Notes under the pieces: model-generated
The model's database searches: none
Told to the model about the DNA's origin: nothing
Seen by the model: only the letters and a program-made list of their open reading frames with translations
In this document: positions 41,912 to 50,491 of the stretch, in pieces
Numbering within the stretch: the stretch's first letter is position 1
How the letters are laid out: each line of letters starts with the position of its first letter
Program-made: the position numbers and the translations under genes
Source: Defluviitaleaceae bacterium
GTDB taxonomy: Bacteria; Bacillota; Clostridia; Lachnospirales; WRAX01
DNA length: 64,000 nucleotides
Direction: 5' to 3'
Assembly: GCA_009779935.1 (NCBI GenBank)
Contig: WRAX01000004.1
Span: 41,693 to 105,692 of the forward strand

Positions 41912-43186
41912 ATGACAATTGGTGAGAAAATAAAGGGAATACGGCGTGGCTTAGGGCTTAGCCAAGAAAATTTAGCACATGATTTGGGCTGTGGCATTGC
42001 TACAATAAGCCGTATCGAAAGGGGTTTGGCGGATTGTAGCCCTGAAATGTTAGCGGCGATTAAAGCGACTCTTGGCATTGAGGGTGCACCCTTTACAGAT
42101 GCGGAAAAAACCACCTTCCGCCAGCGTTTTTATGTGTGGGGCGAATTATTAGGCGACCGCCGCATGGATGATGCCCGTGATTTGGGGCAGGAGCTGTCCG
42201 TAATCCTTAAACTGCCATTTGAGCAGGATTTGGTAATGCTGTATAGATTGTACGAAATAAGTCAGATGCTGTCCCATGGGCAAAATGACGATGCAAGCCG
42301 CAAACTGGACAAGCTTGTAGACCAGCAAGACCAGATGAGCGGCGAACATATGTACCGATATCTGCGAAATAGGGCTGGACTGGACTACGGTAAGGACAAT
42401 CACCAAGCCTTAAAATTCAACTTGCAGGCGTTGGAGTTTCAAAGTCACTCCCTCGTAAATCCGGCTAGTTTATACTATAATATCGCTGGATGCTATTTCA
42501 TGCTAAATCACCCGGTTCAATCCCTTATCTATCTGGAAAAAGCCGGCCGCCTGCACAATCCCACCCAGCTGGATGTGCTTGGGGTTTTTATTGACCATGT
42601 TTTTGCCGGAAATTATTTGAAGATGGGGGAGCTTAACCTTGCAAAAGAACGCCTGGACAGGGCATTGATAAAAGCCGAAGCCATAGGGCGTAAGTTGGGG
42701 CGGAAAAAGTATATTGGTATGATTTTGCACTTGTTGGGGGTTTATCATCAAAAACTTAACGACCATGCAGAAGCCTTGAACCACTTTAACCGAGCAGCCC
42801 AATATTTTTGGGAAGGCGGCTCGGATCACCTTGATAACCTTTGCAGTCAGATACGTTGTCTTATTACCTTAAAACGGCAAGCCGAAGCCAAAGACCTGCT
42901 GAAAAACGCCACCGAACATGCTAAAAACAGCGAAATACATGCCGTAATTTTTGGTGCTTTGGAGTATGCACTTACTTTACGCAATCCCCAATCCGTACAG
43001 CACTTGGAGGGCCATGCCATACCTTATCTAATCCAAAAAAATGAATTTTTTCATGCGCTGGATTTTTGCCATGATTTGGAGTGTTACCACAAAAAGCAGG
43101 GCAATGCCAAAAAATCTTTGGAAACCGCCGCCATTGTGCGGGACATTTATGCCAAAATATTTTTTGTAAATGGAACTTTTATCTAA
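41912..43186 (+). CDS. HTH-XRE regulator with C-terminal TPR repeats
   Basis: Predicted 424-residue cytoplasmic protein. Residues 4-58 are an XRE helix-turn-helix (IGEKIKGIRRGLGLSQENLAHDLGCGIATISRIERG layout). The remainder is all-helical with TPR-like pairs (for example PASLYYNIAGCYFMLNHPVQS, KYIGMILHLLGVYHQKLNDH). This is the architecture of RRNPP-type regulators, which sense short peptides through the TPR domain. GGGGTG at 41900-41905 favours ATG 41912 over earlier in-frame starts at 41849 and 41897. It is followed at 52 bases by three tandem paralogous genes and a radical SAM gene, which it may control. Confidence 0.82.
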   Translation: MTIGEKIKGIRRGLGLSQENLAHDLGCGIATISRIERGLADCSPEMLAAIKATLGIEGAPFTDAEKTTFRQRFYVWGELLGDRRMDDARDLGQELSVILKLPFEQDLVMLYRLYEISQMLSHGQNDDASRKLDKLVDQQDQMSGEHMYRYLRNRAGLDYGKDNHQALKFNLQALEFQSHSLVNPASLYYNIAGCYFMLNHPVQSLIYLEKAGRLHNPTQLDVLGVFIDHVFAGNYLKMGELNLAKERLDRALIKAEAIGRKLGRKKYIGMILHLLGVYHQKLNDHAEALNHFNRAAQYFWEGGSDHLDNLCSQIRCLITLKRQAEAKDLLKNATEHAKNSEIHAVIFGALEYALTLRNPQSVQHLEGHAIPYLIQKNEFFHALDFCHDLECYHKKQGNAKKSLETAAIVRDIYAKIFFVNGTFI

Positions 43187-43237
43187 TTTTTACGTCAAAT
43201 GTAATATAACCGCAATGCAACGTAAGGAGGAGGTAAC

Positions 43238-44104
43238 ATGGACGAAATTAAAAAAGGTTTGTTGAATATTAAGCCCATGGAGCAATACGAAGCTCCCAAA
43301 GTGCCGAGTTTAGAGGAAATTTATAAAAACCCGGAGCCATTAAAGAAGTTGCCTGTCCGCTGGGCGAAAAATGCAGCTGTTGCAGCGAGCATGGGTATTT
43401 TGGGGATGACCACTTTGGCGGCTTGCGATACTTACGACTATTACCCTTGGGACAAACCCCACCATGGTGGGGCTGCATCTGCCGTCTATTTTGTTTACCC
43501 AACCGAGCAGGAGGTATCCGATAGTCCGAATTATAATCAATATGGGTTGGGATACAATGGATACGAAGAATTTGATTTGATGGTTAGGGTACATCATGGC
43601 GGGTCGGGCGGTGCCGGATATGTGGTGTATTTGACCGAGCAGGAAGCCCTTGGCATAATCCGCAGACAACTGGAAGCGGCGGGGCTTAGCTTTGGCGATA
43701 CCCCACCAAATTACACGGCATTTGAAGATGATGATTGGATGCCCCGTGTGGGACTGGATTTGTTTGACTATGAAAACAACGTTGCCATCTCCCACCTTAA
43801 TTTTGATGACAATAACCGTCCCTTTATCCACAACATTACAGGTGAAGTTAGGGAAAGTTTTGGACGCCAAACCGACATAAATGTGGGTGTATTTTACACC
43901 CCGGCATTTTTCCCGCAAGAATGGGATGCAATGGGAGATTGGGTTGAAGAAGATGGGGAGTGGACACATATCCCGCCAACCGGCCCAACGGATGAGGAAA
44001 AAGCGGAAGTAAAGGCGGAAGCCAGGCCAATTTTGGAAGCACGGTTAAACGAGCAGATACAGGCATTTATCACACTTTTGCGCAACCAAGGTATTATTCA
44101 GTAG
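43238..44104 (+). CDS. radical-SAM-associated membrane-anchored protein, paralogue 1
   Basis: 288 residues, first of three tandem paralogues. A conserved N-terminal segment (about 9-46: LNIKPMEQYEAPKVP, YKNPEPLKKLP, RWAKNA) is followed by one hydrophobic helix (about 47-62) ending AAC at residue 63, which resembles a lipobox but with a very long N-region. The outside part has QYGLGYNGYEEFD (101-113), HHGG (119-122), TEQEALGIIR (133-142), DTPPNY, and a charged C-terminal helix. Unique to this copy is a degenerate duplication (HHGGAASAVYFVYPTEQE, 75-92) of the HHGG-TEQE block. GGAGGAGG precedes the ATG. I recognise no family; it is a candidate substrate of the radical SAM enzyme at 45689. Confidence 0.8.
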   Translation: MDEIKKGLLNIKPMEQYEAPKVPSLEEIYKNPEPLKKLPVRWAKNAAVAASMGILGMTTLAACDTYDYYPWDKPHHGGAASAVYFVYPTEQEVSDSPNYNQYGLGYNGYEEFDLMVRVHHGGSGGAGYVVYLTEQEALGIIRRQLEAAGLSFGDTPPNYTAFEDDDWMPRVGLDLFDYENNVAISHLNFDDNNRPFIHNITGEVRESFGRQTDINVGVFYTPAFFPQEWDAMGDWVEEDGEWTHIPPTGPTDEEKAEVKAEARPILEARLNEQIQAFITLLRNQGIIQ

Positions 44105-44122
44105 ATTTGCGGGAGGTATGTC

Positions 44123-44920
44123 ATGGATAAAAGCAAGTTAAATGTTAAACCCATGGAGCGATATGAAGCACCAAAAATACCAACTTTGTATGATGTTTAC
44201 AAAAATCCGGAGCCATTAAAGAAGTTGCCCGCCCGCTGGGCAAAAAATGCACTGGTTGCTGCAAGTATTGGCATCTTGGGATTGTCCACAATGGCGGGAT
44301 GCAATGCCACCAGATATACGGCTGATGGGGCATTTTGCAGGTGCAACCAATATGGTGTGGGCTATAATGGCTATGAAGAATTTGATTTGGTGGTTAGGAT
44401 ACACCACGGCGGTGCTGGTGGTGCGGGCTATGTTATCCATTTAACGGAGCAGGAAACACTTGGCATTATTCGCAATAGATTGGAAACGGTAGGGCTTAAT
44501 TTTTGCGATACGCCGCCAAACTACAATGGCGTTGGGACAAGAACAAGCTTTCCAAATGCTGTGTTAAATTTGTTTGATGCAAGAAACAATGTTGCCATTT
44601 CTTACCTTGGATGGGATGTAAGTGCTGCTCGGTTTAGTCAGTGGGGAAGGGAACTTGCAGAGAGGATTGAGGGTAGTTTTGCGGAGCAAACCAACATCAA
44701 TATACGTGCATTTTACACGCCTATGTTTTTTCCTTGGGAGTGGGATTGGAATCCATATGGTCAATGGGTAAATGGGATACATATTCCGCCCGAACCACCA
44801 CCCTACGTTGAGCAGGCAGAAGCCAAAGCGGAAGCCAGACCAATTTTAGAAGAACGACTAAACGAGCAGATTGATGATTTTATCACTTTTTTGCGTAGCC
44901 AGCGCATTATACGAAGATAG
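44123..44920 (+). CDS. radical-SAM-associated membrane-anchored protein, paralogue 2
   Basis: 265 residues. It has the same order of blocks: LNVKPMERYEAPKIP and NPEPLKKLPARW in the first 40 residues, one hydrophobic helix (about 42-58), Cys60 in TMAGC (an acceptable lipobox), a Cys pair CRC (72-74), QYGVGYNGYEEFD, HHGGAGGAGYVIHLTEQE, FCDTPPNY, then FYTPMFFPWEWD, which paralogue 1 also shows, and a C-terminal helix (EARPILEERLNEQI). GGGAGG precedes the ATG; the gap to paralogue 1 is 18 bases. The N-terminal block is better conserved than the C-terminal half, as in leader peptides recognised by a common enzyme. Confidence 0.8.
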   Translation: MDKSKLNVKPMERYEAPKIPTLYDVYKNPEPLKKLPARWAKNALVAASIGILGLSTMAGCNATRYTADGAFCRCNQYGVGYNGYEEFDLVVRIHHGGAGGAGYVIHLTEQETLGIIRNRLETVGLNFCDTPPNYNGVGTRTSFPNAVLNLFDARNNVAISYLGWDVSAARFSQWGRELAERIEGSFAEQTNINIRAFYTPMFFPWEWDWNPYGQWVNGIHIPPEPPPYVEQAEAKAEARPILEERLNEQIDDFITFLRSQRIIRR

Positions 44921-44929
44921 GGGGCTGTT

Positions 44930-45673
44930 ATGGATATGGATTTCTTAAACATAAAACCTATGGAGAGTTATGAAGCCCCAAAAGTGCCCGCCCTGGATGA
45001 TGTTTATAAAAACCCGGAGCCATTAAAAAAGCTGCCTGCCCGCTGGGTTAAAAATGCGGTGGTTGCGGCCACTGCCGGTATTTTAGGGTTGGCTACACTG
45101 GCGTATTGTGGCACGGGATATTTAACTCATGGGCAATATTGCAATGAATATGGCGTGGGGTATCATGGCTTTCAGGATTTTGATTTGGTTATACGAGTGC
45201 ATCACGGCGGTTTTGGTAGTGCCAGCTATGTTGTGCACATGACAGAGCAAGAGGCTCTCGGTATCATCCGCAGGCGACTGGAAGCGGCGGGACTTCGGTT
45301 TTGCGACACTCCGCCGAATTATACAGTCTTTGATAATGCTTCTTCACGCACAACTGTCGGGTTAAGTTTGTTTGACAAAGAAAATAACGTTGCTGTTGCT
45401 CATATAGGTTGGGAAGCAGATTTTGGGCGGTTTACTGGGCGATGGGACGCAGAGCGTGCCAAAGAAGTTTTTGCGCAACAAACTGATATTAAGGTTGGCA
45501 CTTTTTATGCTTCGCATTTTCAAATAGAAGGGGTGAATGCACGCATAGGAAGGCTGTCGAGAAGGCAAAGGAGGGAAGCCCAAGTGGAAGCCAGGTCGGT
45601 TTTGGAAAAGCGCTTAAACAACCAAATAGAGGCATTTATTAAGTTTTTACATAACGAAGGGATTATGGAATAG
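44930..45673 (+). CDS. radical-SAM-associated membrane-anchored protein, paralogue 3
   Basis: 247 residues, the shortest copy. N-terminal LNIKPMESYEAPKVP and NPEPLKKLPARW, a hydrophobic helix (about 42-58), and Cys60 in LAYC, where Tyr before Cys is unfavourable for lipoprotein processing. Then come EYGVGYHGFQDFD, HHGGFGSASYVVHMTEQE, FCDTPPNY and the C-terminal helix (EARSVLEKRLNNQIEAF). It lacks the FF-P-EWD block of the other two. The spacing to paralogue 2 is nine bases and to the radical SAM start 15 bases, consistent with one transcript. Confidence 0.8.
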   Translation: MDMDFLNIKPMESYEAPKVPALDDVYKNPEPLKKLPARWVKNAVVAATAGILGLATLAYCGTGYLTHGQYCNEYGVGYHGFQDFDLVIRVHHGGFGSASYVVHMTEQEALGIIRRRLEAAGLRFCDTPPNYTVFDNASSRTTVGLSLFDKENNVAVAHIGWEADFGRFTGRWDAERAKEVFAQQTDIKVGTFYASHFQIEGVNARIGRLSRRQRREAQVEARSVLEKRLNNQIEAFIKFLHNEGIME

Positions 45674-45688
45674 AAGGGGGCAGATGAT

Positions 45689-46804
45689 TTGCAACTAACA
45701 CTACACCTAACCGACCATTGCAATTTAAGTTGCTATTATTGCTTCGTGCCGCGGGGGCCGCAGGTGATGTCCCTTGATGTTGCCAAAGCAGCAATAGATT
45801 TTGCAATGAAGGAAAGGGGCACAACAGGCTTGCTTTTTTACGGCGGCGAGCCCCTGCTGGAAAAACAGCTTATTTATGATATTGTGGAGCATACCCAAAC
45901 CATAAAGCGAAATACAGGGCATAATTTTATTTACAAAATAACCACCAACGGCACATTGCTGGATGAAGATTTCCTTAAAATGGCAAAGGAAGTAAATTTA
46001 ACGGTGGGCTTTTCCCACGACGGCCCAACACAAGACGATTTTCGCTCCTTTACCGGCGGCGGCGGAACCTTTGATATTTTGGAAGAAAAAATAGCACTGC
46101 TTATAAAATACCAACCATATGCCGTTGCCATGAGCGTTATAGACCCGTCCACTGCCCATAGAAGCACTGAAATTGTGAAATTTCTATTCGACAAGGGTTT
46201 TCGCTACATGCACCTTTCGCTAAACTACTGCAAAACCGCCCCTTGGGAACAAAAGCATTTGGAGATTTTGAAGCAGCAGTACCAAGAAATGGCACAAATG
46301 TATATTAAATGGACGCAGGCAGAGGAAAAGTTCTACATATCATGCTTTGACATGAAGATTTTGTCCCTTTTGAAAGGTGATAAATATAGTGCGGACAGGC
46401 TTAAACTGGCTCGCAACCAGCCCTCGGTTGCCCCTGACGGCAAAATGTATTTTAGCTCCAAATACATCCACAACCCCGATTTTGAAATTGGTGATGTGTT
46501 TAATGGCATAAATTTTGACAGGCAAGAGGAGATTTTTACAAAAGGCACTGTGCCATCTGCCACGTGCCAAAAATGTGCCATACTTTCCCGTTGCAATTTT
46601 GCTTATGATAGCCTAATTGCCACAGAAAAAGGCATTGTTACCCAAGTGCCGCCCCTGCAATGTGCCAACGAGCAAATTATTACACCCATAGCGGATATGG
46701 CGGCAAGCACCCTGTATAACGAGGGCAGTGCCATGTTTATGCACAAACATTATAACGAAATGTATCCTATTATGTCATTGGTGGAAGATAGGGCGAATGG
46801 GTAA
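45689..46804 (+). CDS. radical SAM enzyme with C-terminal auxiliary Cys cluster (SPASM/twitch-like)
   Basis: Predicted 371-residue enzyme. The [4Fe-4S]-SAM motif CNLSCYYC (Cys11, 15, 18) is only ten residues from the start. GGEP at 52-55 and TTNGT at 85-89 are standard radical SAM contacts. The C-terminus has Cys293, Cys296, Cys302 and Cys325 (CxxC-x5-C-x22-C), like an auxiliary iron-sulphur domain of peptide-modifying members, with fewer Cys than full SPASM; Cys181 and Cys219 could add ligands. There is no N-terminal precursor-recognition (RRE) domain. TTG 45689 is set by GAAGGGGG eight bases upstream. The direct position after three paralogues suggests they are its substrates. An anaerobic sulphatase-maturase role is less likely because no sulphatase is nearby. 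Confidence 0.85.
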   Translation: MQLTLHLTDHCNLSCYYCFVPRGPQVMSLDVAKAAIDFAMKERGTTGLLFYGGEPLLEKQLIYDIVEHTQTIKRNTGHNFIYKITTNGTLLDEDFLKMAKEVNLTVGFSHDGPTQDDFRSFTGGGGTFDILEEKIALLIKYQPYAVAMSVIDPSTAHRSTEIVKFLFDKGFRYMHLSLNYCKTAPWEQKHLEILKQQYQEMAQMYIKWTQAEEKFYISCFDMKILSLLKGDKYSADRLKLARNQPSVAPDGKMYFSSKYIHNPDFEIGDVFNGINFDRQEEIFTKGTVPSATCQKCAILSRCNFAYDSLIATEKGIVTQVPPLQCANEQIITPIADMAASTLYNEGSAMFMHKHYNEMYPIMSLVEDRANG

Positions 46805-46855
46805 TGCCTGAATAAATGATTATAATAGCATATTAATGTTGGGAGAGAGGAAGAA

Positions 46856-48331
46856 ATGATGATTAAGAGAAGATTTATTTTAATAAGTCTGATTACAATA
46901 TTGTCTGTGGTGATATTGTCTGCTTGTGGCGAAGCGGGCGAAGATAACCATGCACATCAGCCAAGCGAGCTGCAAAATGCAAGAACTGTTGAAGTGGCCG
47001 CATGGGAATTAAACGCTGATGGGGGCTTAGATTTTGATGAAGGTGAGTTTATACTTTCGGTTTCACCTTCCGGCAACAATATCCTTGTTGCAAAGGTCAA
47101 TCCATTGGCTAACCTTCTTAACAGAAGACCAGGAAACCCCCTCGGAAGGGAAGTGGAACATATTTCCCTTTACTCCAAAAACGAAAATGGAAGACTTGTT
47201 CTGACAGGACGGATTTATATTGATACTTCCGGCGGATATAGTTGGAACGACATTATCGCCGGCGGGGATGAAACAAGTGTTGCATGGGGTAGGGATGAGA
47301 ACAGGTTGTTGCTGACGGGAAGCAAATCAGATGTGCGAAACTTTAACCAGCTTATGTCGGGGTTTTCAAGTGTGTTTCTTATTGATTTTAATAAGCAAGC
47401 TGTAGAAGATTTAACAGGCGGTCATTTTGAGCCAATAAACCTAAGCGACGGCGGCCATTCGGACCATTTACCCCAATGGCTGGATGATTATAACATTAGC
47501 TTTGTGCGATACAAGCTTGATAGCGACGAATCTTTTGTCACAAGCCTTATGGATATGAACTTAAATACCAGAAACCAAAATGTTTTGGCAAACTTGTCTG
47601 TTGACGGCATATTGTCGCTGGTTACGGATTATAGCATACATGAAAACCGCATTTATTTCGTAAATACAGCCGGTGATTTTGATAAGACAGGGTTTTTGTT
47701 TGCGGAGCTTAACAGAGGGGGTAATAGCCCAACATTACTACTTTCTTTTGAGGAGCTGGAAATGCAACCCAGAACCAACACTTTCACCTCAGTAGAAGTT
47801 TCGTCTGACGGACGTTGGGCACTACTAACTATTCTTGACCAAAGGGTTTTTACCAGAGATATTCCGTTGGCGGACCTTCCTGAATACCCACAGCCCGACC
47901 CGGGTTCGGCCGTTAGCATGATGACGAGATTGCCGTGGATTCCCTACCACAATGTGATTTTGTTTGATTTGCATAATGGCAGGATTGTTGACCCATTTAT
48001 AAGCAGCGCATTAAGACCGACTGAGGTAATAGTCACCGCTGCCACATTTGCTCCCGATGGAAAAGCATTAATTTGTACAGTGTTTGGAGATGACGAAGCG
48101 TGGACGATGGCAAGCTTTGGAGAATTGTCATTATGGCAAATAAACATAGAAAACAGCTATTTTGAATCCATGAGAATGTTTAGAACGGAAGTGGAAGAAA
48201 GCATTGCAATAACTAGGGTTTCATGGCTTGATAATGATTTGCTATGGATTAGACCTGCATGGTTTTATACGCCATTTTTGATGCCGCATATATTAGCGAC
48301 TCCTGCTGCGCTTGGGTGGGTTAACGAATAA
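46856..48331 (+). CDS. lipoprotein with TolB-like beta-propeller
   Basis: Predicted 491-residue lipoprotein with lipobox VILSAC (Cys near 23). The mature part shows repeated four-strand blade patterns (FILSVSPSGNNILVAKV, SVAWGRDENRLLLTG, SVEVSSDGRWALLTI, VTAATFAPDGKALICTV), as in PD40/TolB-type propellers. No catalytic motif is seen. It follows the radical SAM gene by 51 bases; a TATAAT at about 46820 may be its own promoter. Function unknown. Confidence 0.75.
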   Translation: MMIKRRFILISLITILSVVILSACGEAGEDNHAHQPSELQNARTVEVAAWELNADGGLDFDEGEFILSVSPSGNNILVAKVNPLANLLNRRPGNPLGREVEHISLYSKNENGRLVLTGRIYIDTSGGYSWNDIIAGGDETSVAWGRDENRLLLTGSKSDVRNFNQLMSGFSSVFLIDFNKQAVEDLTGGHFEPINLSDGGHSDHLPQWLDDYNISFVRYKLDSDESFVTSLMDMNLNTRNQNVLANLSVDGILSLVTDYSIHENRIYFVNTAGDFDKTGFLFAELNRGGNSPTLLLSFEELEMQPRTNTFTSVEVSSDGRWALLTILDQRVFTRDIPLADLPEYPQPDPGSAVSMMTRLPWIPYHNVILFDLHNGRIVDPFISSALRPTEVIVTAATFAPDGKALICTVFGDDEAWTMASFGELSLWQINIENSYFESMRMFRTEVEESIAITRVSWLDNDLLWIRPAWFYTPFLMPHILATPAALGWVNE

Positions 48332-48376
48332 ACCGATTTGCTTTTACCACCACGAGCCAAGAGAGGTGAAGCTACT

Positions 48377-49327
48377 ATGAAATTAGGTGTTATGAACCCG
48401 GTTTTGTATCCTATGGATTTGGAGAATGCACTAAAATACCTTAGCGGCTTGGGTGTGCAGGCCATTGAGATTGGTACAGGAGGATATCCAAAAAACCTAC
48501 ATCTAAACCCGAAAGATTATTTTGCAAAACCCACAAAAGTAAGCGAATTAAAGGGAATGTTGGCGAAATATGACATGCAAATTTCCGCAGTTGCTTGCCA
48601 TGGCAACCCCGTCCACCCAAATAAGGATATGGCACGGCATTTTCATAATGATTTTATTGATACACTAAAAGTTGCGCAGATGTTGGGTGTTGGCACGGTT
48701 GTTACTTTTTCGGGTTGTCCCGGTGGTTGCCCGGCTTCCGCCACCCCAAACTGGGTAACATACACACGCCCTGACGAATGGGCGGAAATTTTGTATTATC
48801 AGTGGAATGATGTACTTATACCTTATTGGATAAAAGTAGCAGAAACAGCAAAGCAATATGGTGTGACAAAAATTGCGTTGGAGATGCATCCAAACCATTG
48901 CGTGTATAACCCCGAAACACTTTTAAGACTTCGTGATGCCGCAGGCGATGCTATTGGTGCAAACTTTGACCCTTCCCACCTATTTTGGCAAGGTATTGAC
49001 CCTGCGGCGGCCATAAAATATTTAGGAAAAGCCATTTACCATTTTCATGCAAAGGATATTAAAGTTTATAAAGATAATTGCAAAATAAATGGCGTATTGG
49101 ACAACAAAAGCCACAACCGATTAAAGGAACGTTCGTGGATGTTTTGTACCGTTGGGGATGGGAATGATGCGGAGATTTGGCGGGGAATTTTGGATGCTTT
49201 GCATGCCGCAGGCTATGGCGGCACAATCAGCATCGAACATAGCGACCAGCTTTTGCCACCATTGGAGGGGTTGGAGAAAGCAATCACATTTTTGAAACAA
49301 ATGGGAGTTGGAGCATGTACCGAATAG
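48377..49327 (+). CDS. sugar phosphate isomerase/epimerase-type TIM barrel protein
   Basis: Predicted 316-residue enzyme of the xylose-isomerase-like/AP endonuclease 2 superfamily. Likely metal ligands are seen in ALEMHPNH, NFDPSHLFWQG, YHFHAKDIK and SIEHSD. ATG 48377 is chosen over upstream TTG 48338 because GAGGTG at 48363-48368 precedes it. It overlaps the following oxidoreductase gene by 13 bases; such pairs usually act on the same cyclitol or sugar derivative. Substrate unknown. Confidence 0.85.
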   Translation: MKLGVMNPVLYPMDLENALKYLSGLGVQAIEIGTGGYPKNLHLNPKDYFAKPTKVSELKGMLAKYDMQISAVACHGNPVHPNKDMARHFHNDFIDTLKVAQMLGVGTVVTFSGCPGGCPASATPNWVTYTRPDEWAEILYYQWNDVLIPYWIKVAETAKQYGVTKIALEMHPNHCVYNPETLLRLRDAAGDAIGANFDPSHLFWQGIDPAAAIKYLGKAIYHFHAKDIKVYKDNCKINGVLDNKSHNRLKERSWMFCTVGDGNDAEIWRGILDALHAAGYGGTISIEHSDQLLPPLEGLEKAITFLKQMGVGACTE

Positions 49328-50289
49328 GAATTGTAGGCTTTGGCAGTATGGGGCATCAGCATTTTGCAGCATTGTTAAAATATGACAGGGCACAAGTTAT
49401 AGGCGTGTTTGACCCCTGCCCGGAAAGGGTCGGGCTGGCTGAAAGCTTGGGCTTGTTGGCGTATCCTTCCGCCGAAGCCTTGTTTGCTGACCCAAAAATT
49501 GACATTGCCATCATCGCATCCACAAATAACCTGCACAAAGACCATTCAATCAATGCCCTTGGGGCCGGCAAGCACATCATTTGCGAAAAACCCGCCACCA
49601 TCACATCTACCGAACTTTTAGAAGTTATTGATGTGGCACAAAAAAACGGAAAATTCTTCACGATCAACCAAAACCGACGATGGGATAAGGATTTTTTGTT
49701 AATGAAGGAACATATTGAAAGTGGTTTGCTTGGCAGGGTTTACACCATCGAATCCCGTGTGCATAACAGTTTCGGCATCCCCAAGGGATGGCGCAATGCA
49801 AAGGACATGGGCGGCGGCATGATGCTGGATTGGGGAGTGCATCTAATCGACCAAATCTTGCATATGACAGATAAAGTGGTAACAAATGTGTTTTGTCGGA
49901 TGAACCATTTGCACTACCCCGATGTAGAAGACGACTTTAAGCTATTTCTGACTTTCTGTTGCGGACTTACCGCCCAAATTGAAGTTGGCACCAACAACTT
50001 TGCGGCTTTGCCCCGCTGGTATGTGCTGGGTAAACAAGGCACCCTGCAAGTTGATGACTGGGATTGCAGGGGTAAAATTGTGATACAGACCCAAACAATT
50101 CAAATACCCGGCACCGCAAACGCCAGAAGCCATAAATACCTAAATGCCGTTTACAGCCAGCTTTTGGATGCAATTGAAGGGGCGGCAGAGCTTAAAATTA
50201 CCCCGCACCAAGCGCTTCGGGTTATGCGCACCATAGAAGCCGCCTTTTTATCTAGTAATACAAAATCCGCTTTGGAAGTGAGTATATAA
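49315..50289 (+). CDS. Gfo/Idh/MocA-family NAD(P)-dependent oxidoreductase
   Basis: Predicted 324-residue enzyme: Rossmann motif GIVGFGSMGHQHFAALL at the N-terminus, the family EKPAT with its catalytic-site Lys (near residue 93), GGGMMLDWGVHLIDQIL carrying the Asp and His of the active site, and a C-terminal alpha/beta domain. Probably works on the same sugar or cyclitol as the upstream isomerase-like protein. The operon ends in a terminator at 50307. Confidence 0.88.
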   Translation: MYRIGIVGFGSMGHQHFAALLKYDRAQVIGVFDPCPERVGLAESLGLLAYPSAEALFADPKIDIAIIASTNNLHKDHSINALGAGKHIICEKPATITSTELLEVIDVAQKNGKFFTINQNRRWDKDFLLMKEHIESGLLGRVYTIESRVHNSFGIPKGWRNAKDMGGGMMLDWGVHLIDQILHMTDKVVTNVFCRMNHLHYPDVEDDFKLFLTFCCGLTAQIEVGTNNFAALPRWYVLGKQGTLQVDDWDCRGKIVIQTQTIQIPGTANARSHKYLNAVYSQLLDAIEGAAELKITPHQALRVMRTIEAAFLSSNTKSALEVSI

Positions 50290-50306
50290 TGCCCCACATT
50301 TGTAAA

Positions 50307-50333
50307 GTGCATCCCTACATGATGCGCTTTTTT
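50307..50333 (+). terminator. terminator after the oxidoreductase gene
   Basis: GTGCATC pairs with GATGCGC (one G-U pair) around a seven-base loop, then TTTTTT. Confidence 0.7.
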
Positions 50334-50374
50334 GCTTTAATTTATCAGTATTTGGCGATTTTTGAAAAATGACT

Positions 50375-50402
50375 TTGTCTTTGGACAAACATATGCTATA
50401 AT
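50375..50402 (+). promoter_or_regulatory. promoter of the giant protease gene
   Basis: TTGTCT (50375-50380), 16 bases, and an extended -10, TGCTATAAT, ending at 50402. The 5' leader is about 80 bases. Confidence 0.6.
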
Positions 50403-50491
50403 GTAAGCAAATACATGGAAGGAGGGCGGTGTTGTAGGCGTATTGCAGAGTAGATAAGTGTTCATTTATTTAGGTTGGAAGGAGTTGTAAA

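Noticed and set aside
45684..45698. ATG at 45684 as start of the radical SAM gene
   Set aside because: It is in another frame and hits a stop after four codons; TTG 45689 is in frame with a well-placed ribosome site.
45689..46804. Radical SAM enzyme as an anaerobic sulphatase-maturing enzyme
   Set aside because: No sulphatase is nearby, the auxiliary Cys set is smaller than in that family, and three tandem paralogues lie directly upstream as better candidate substrates.
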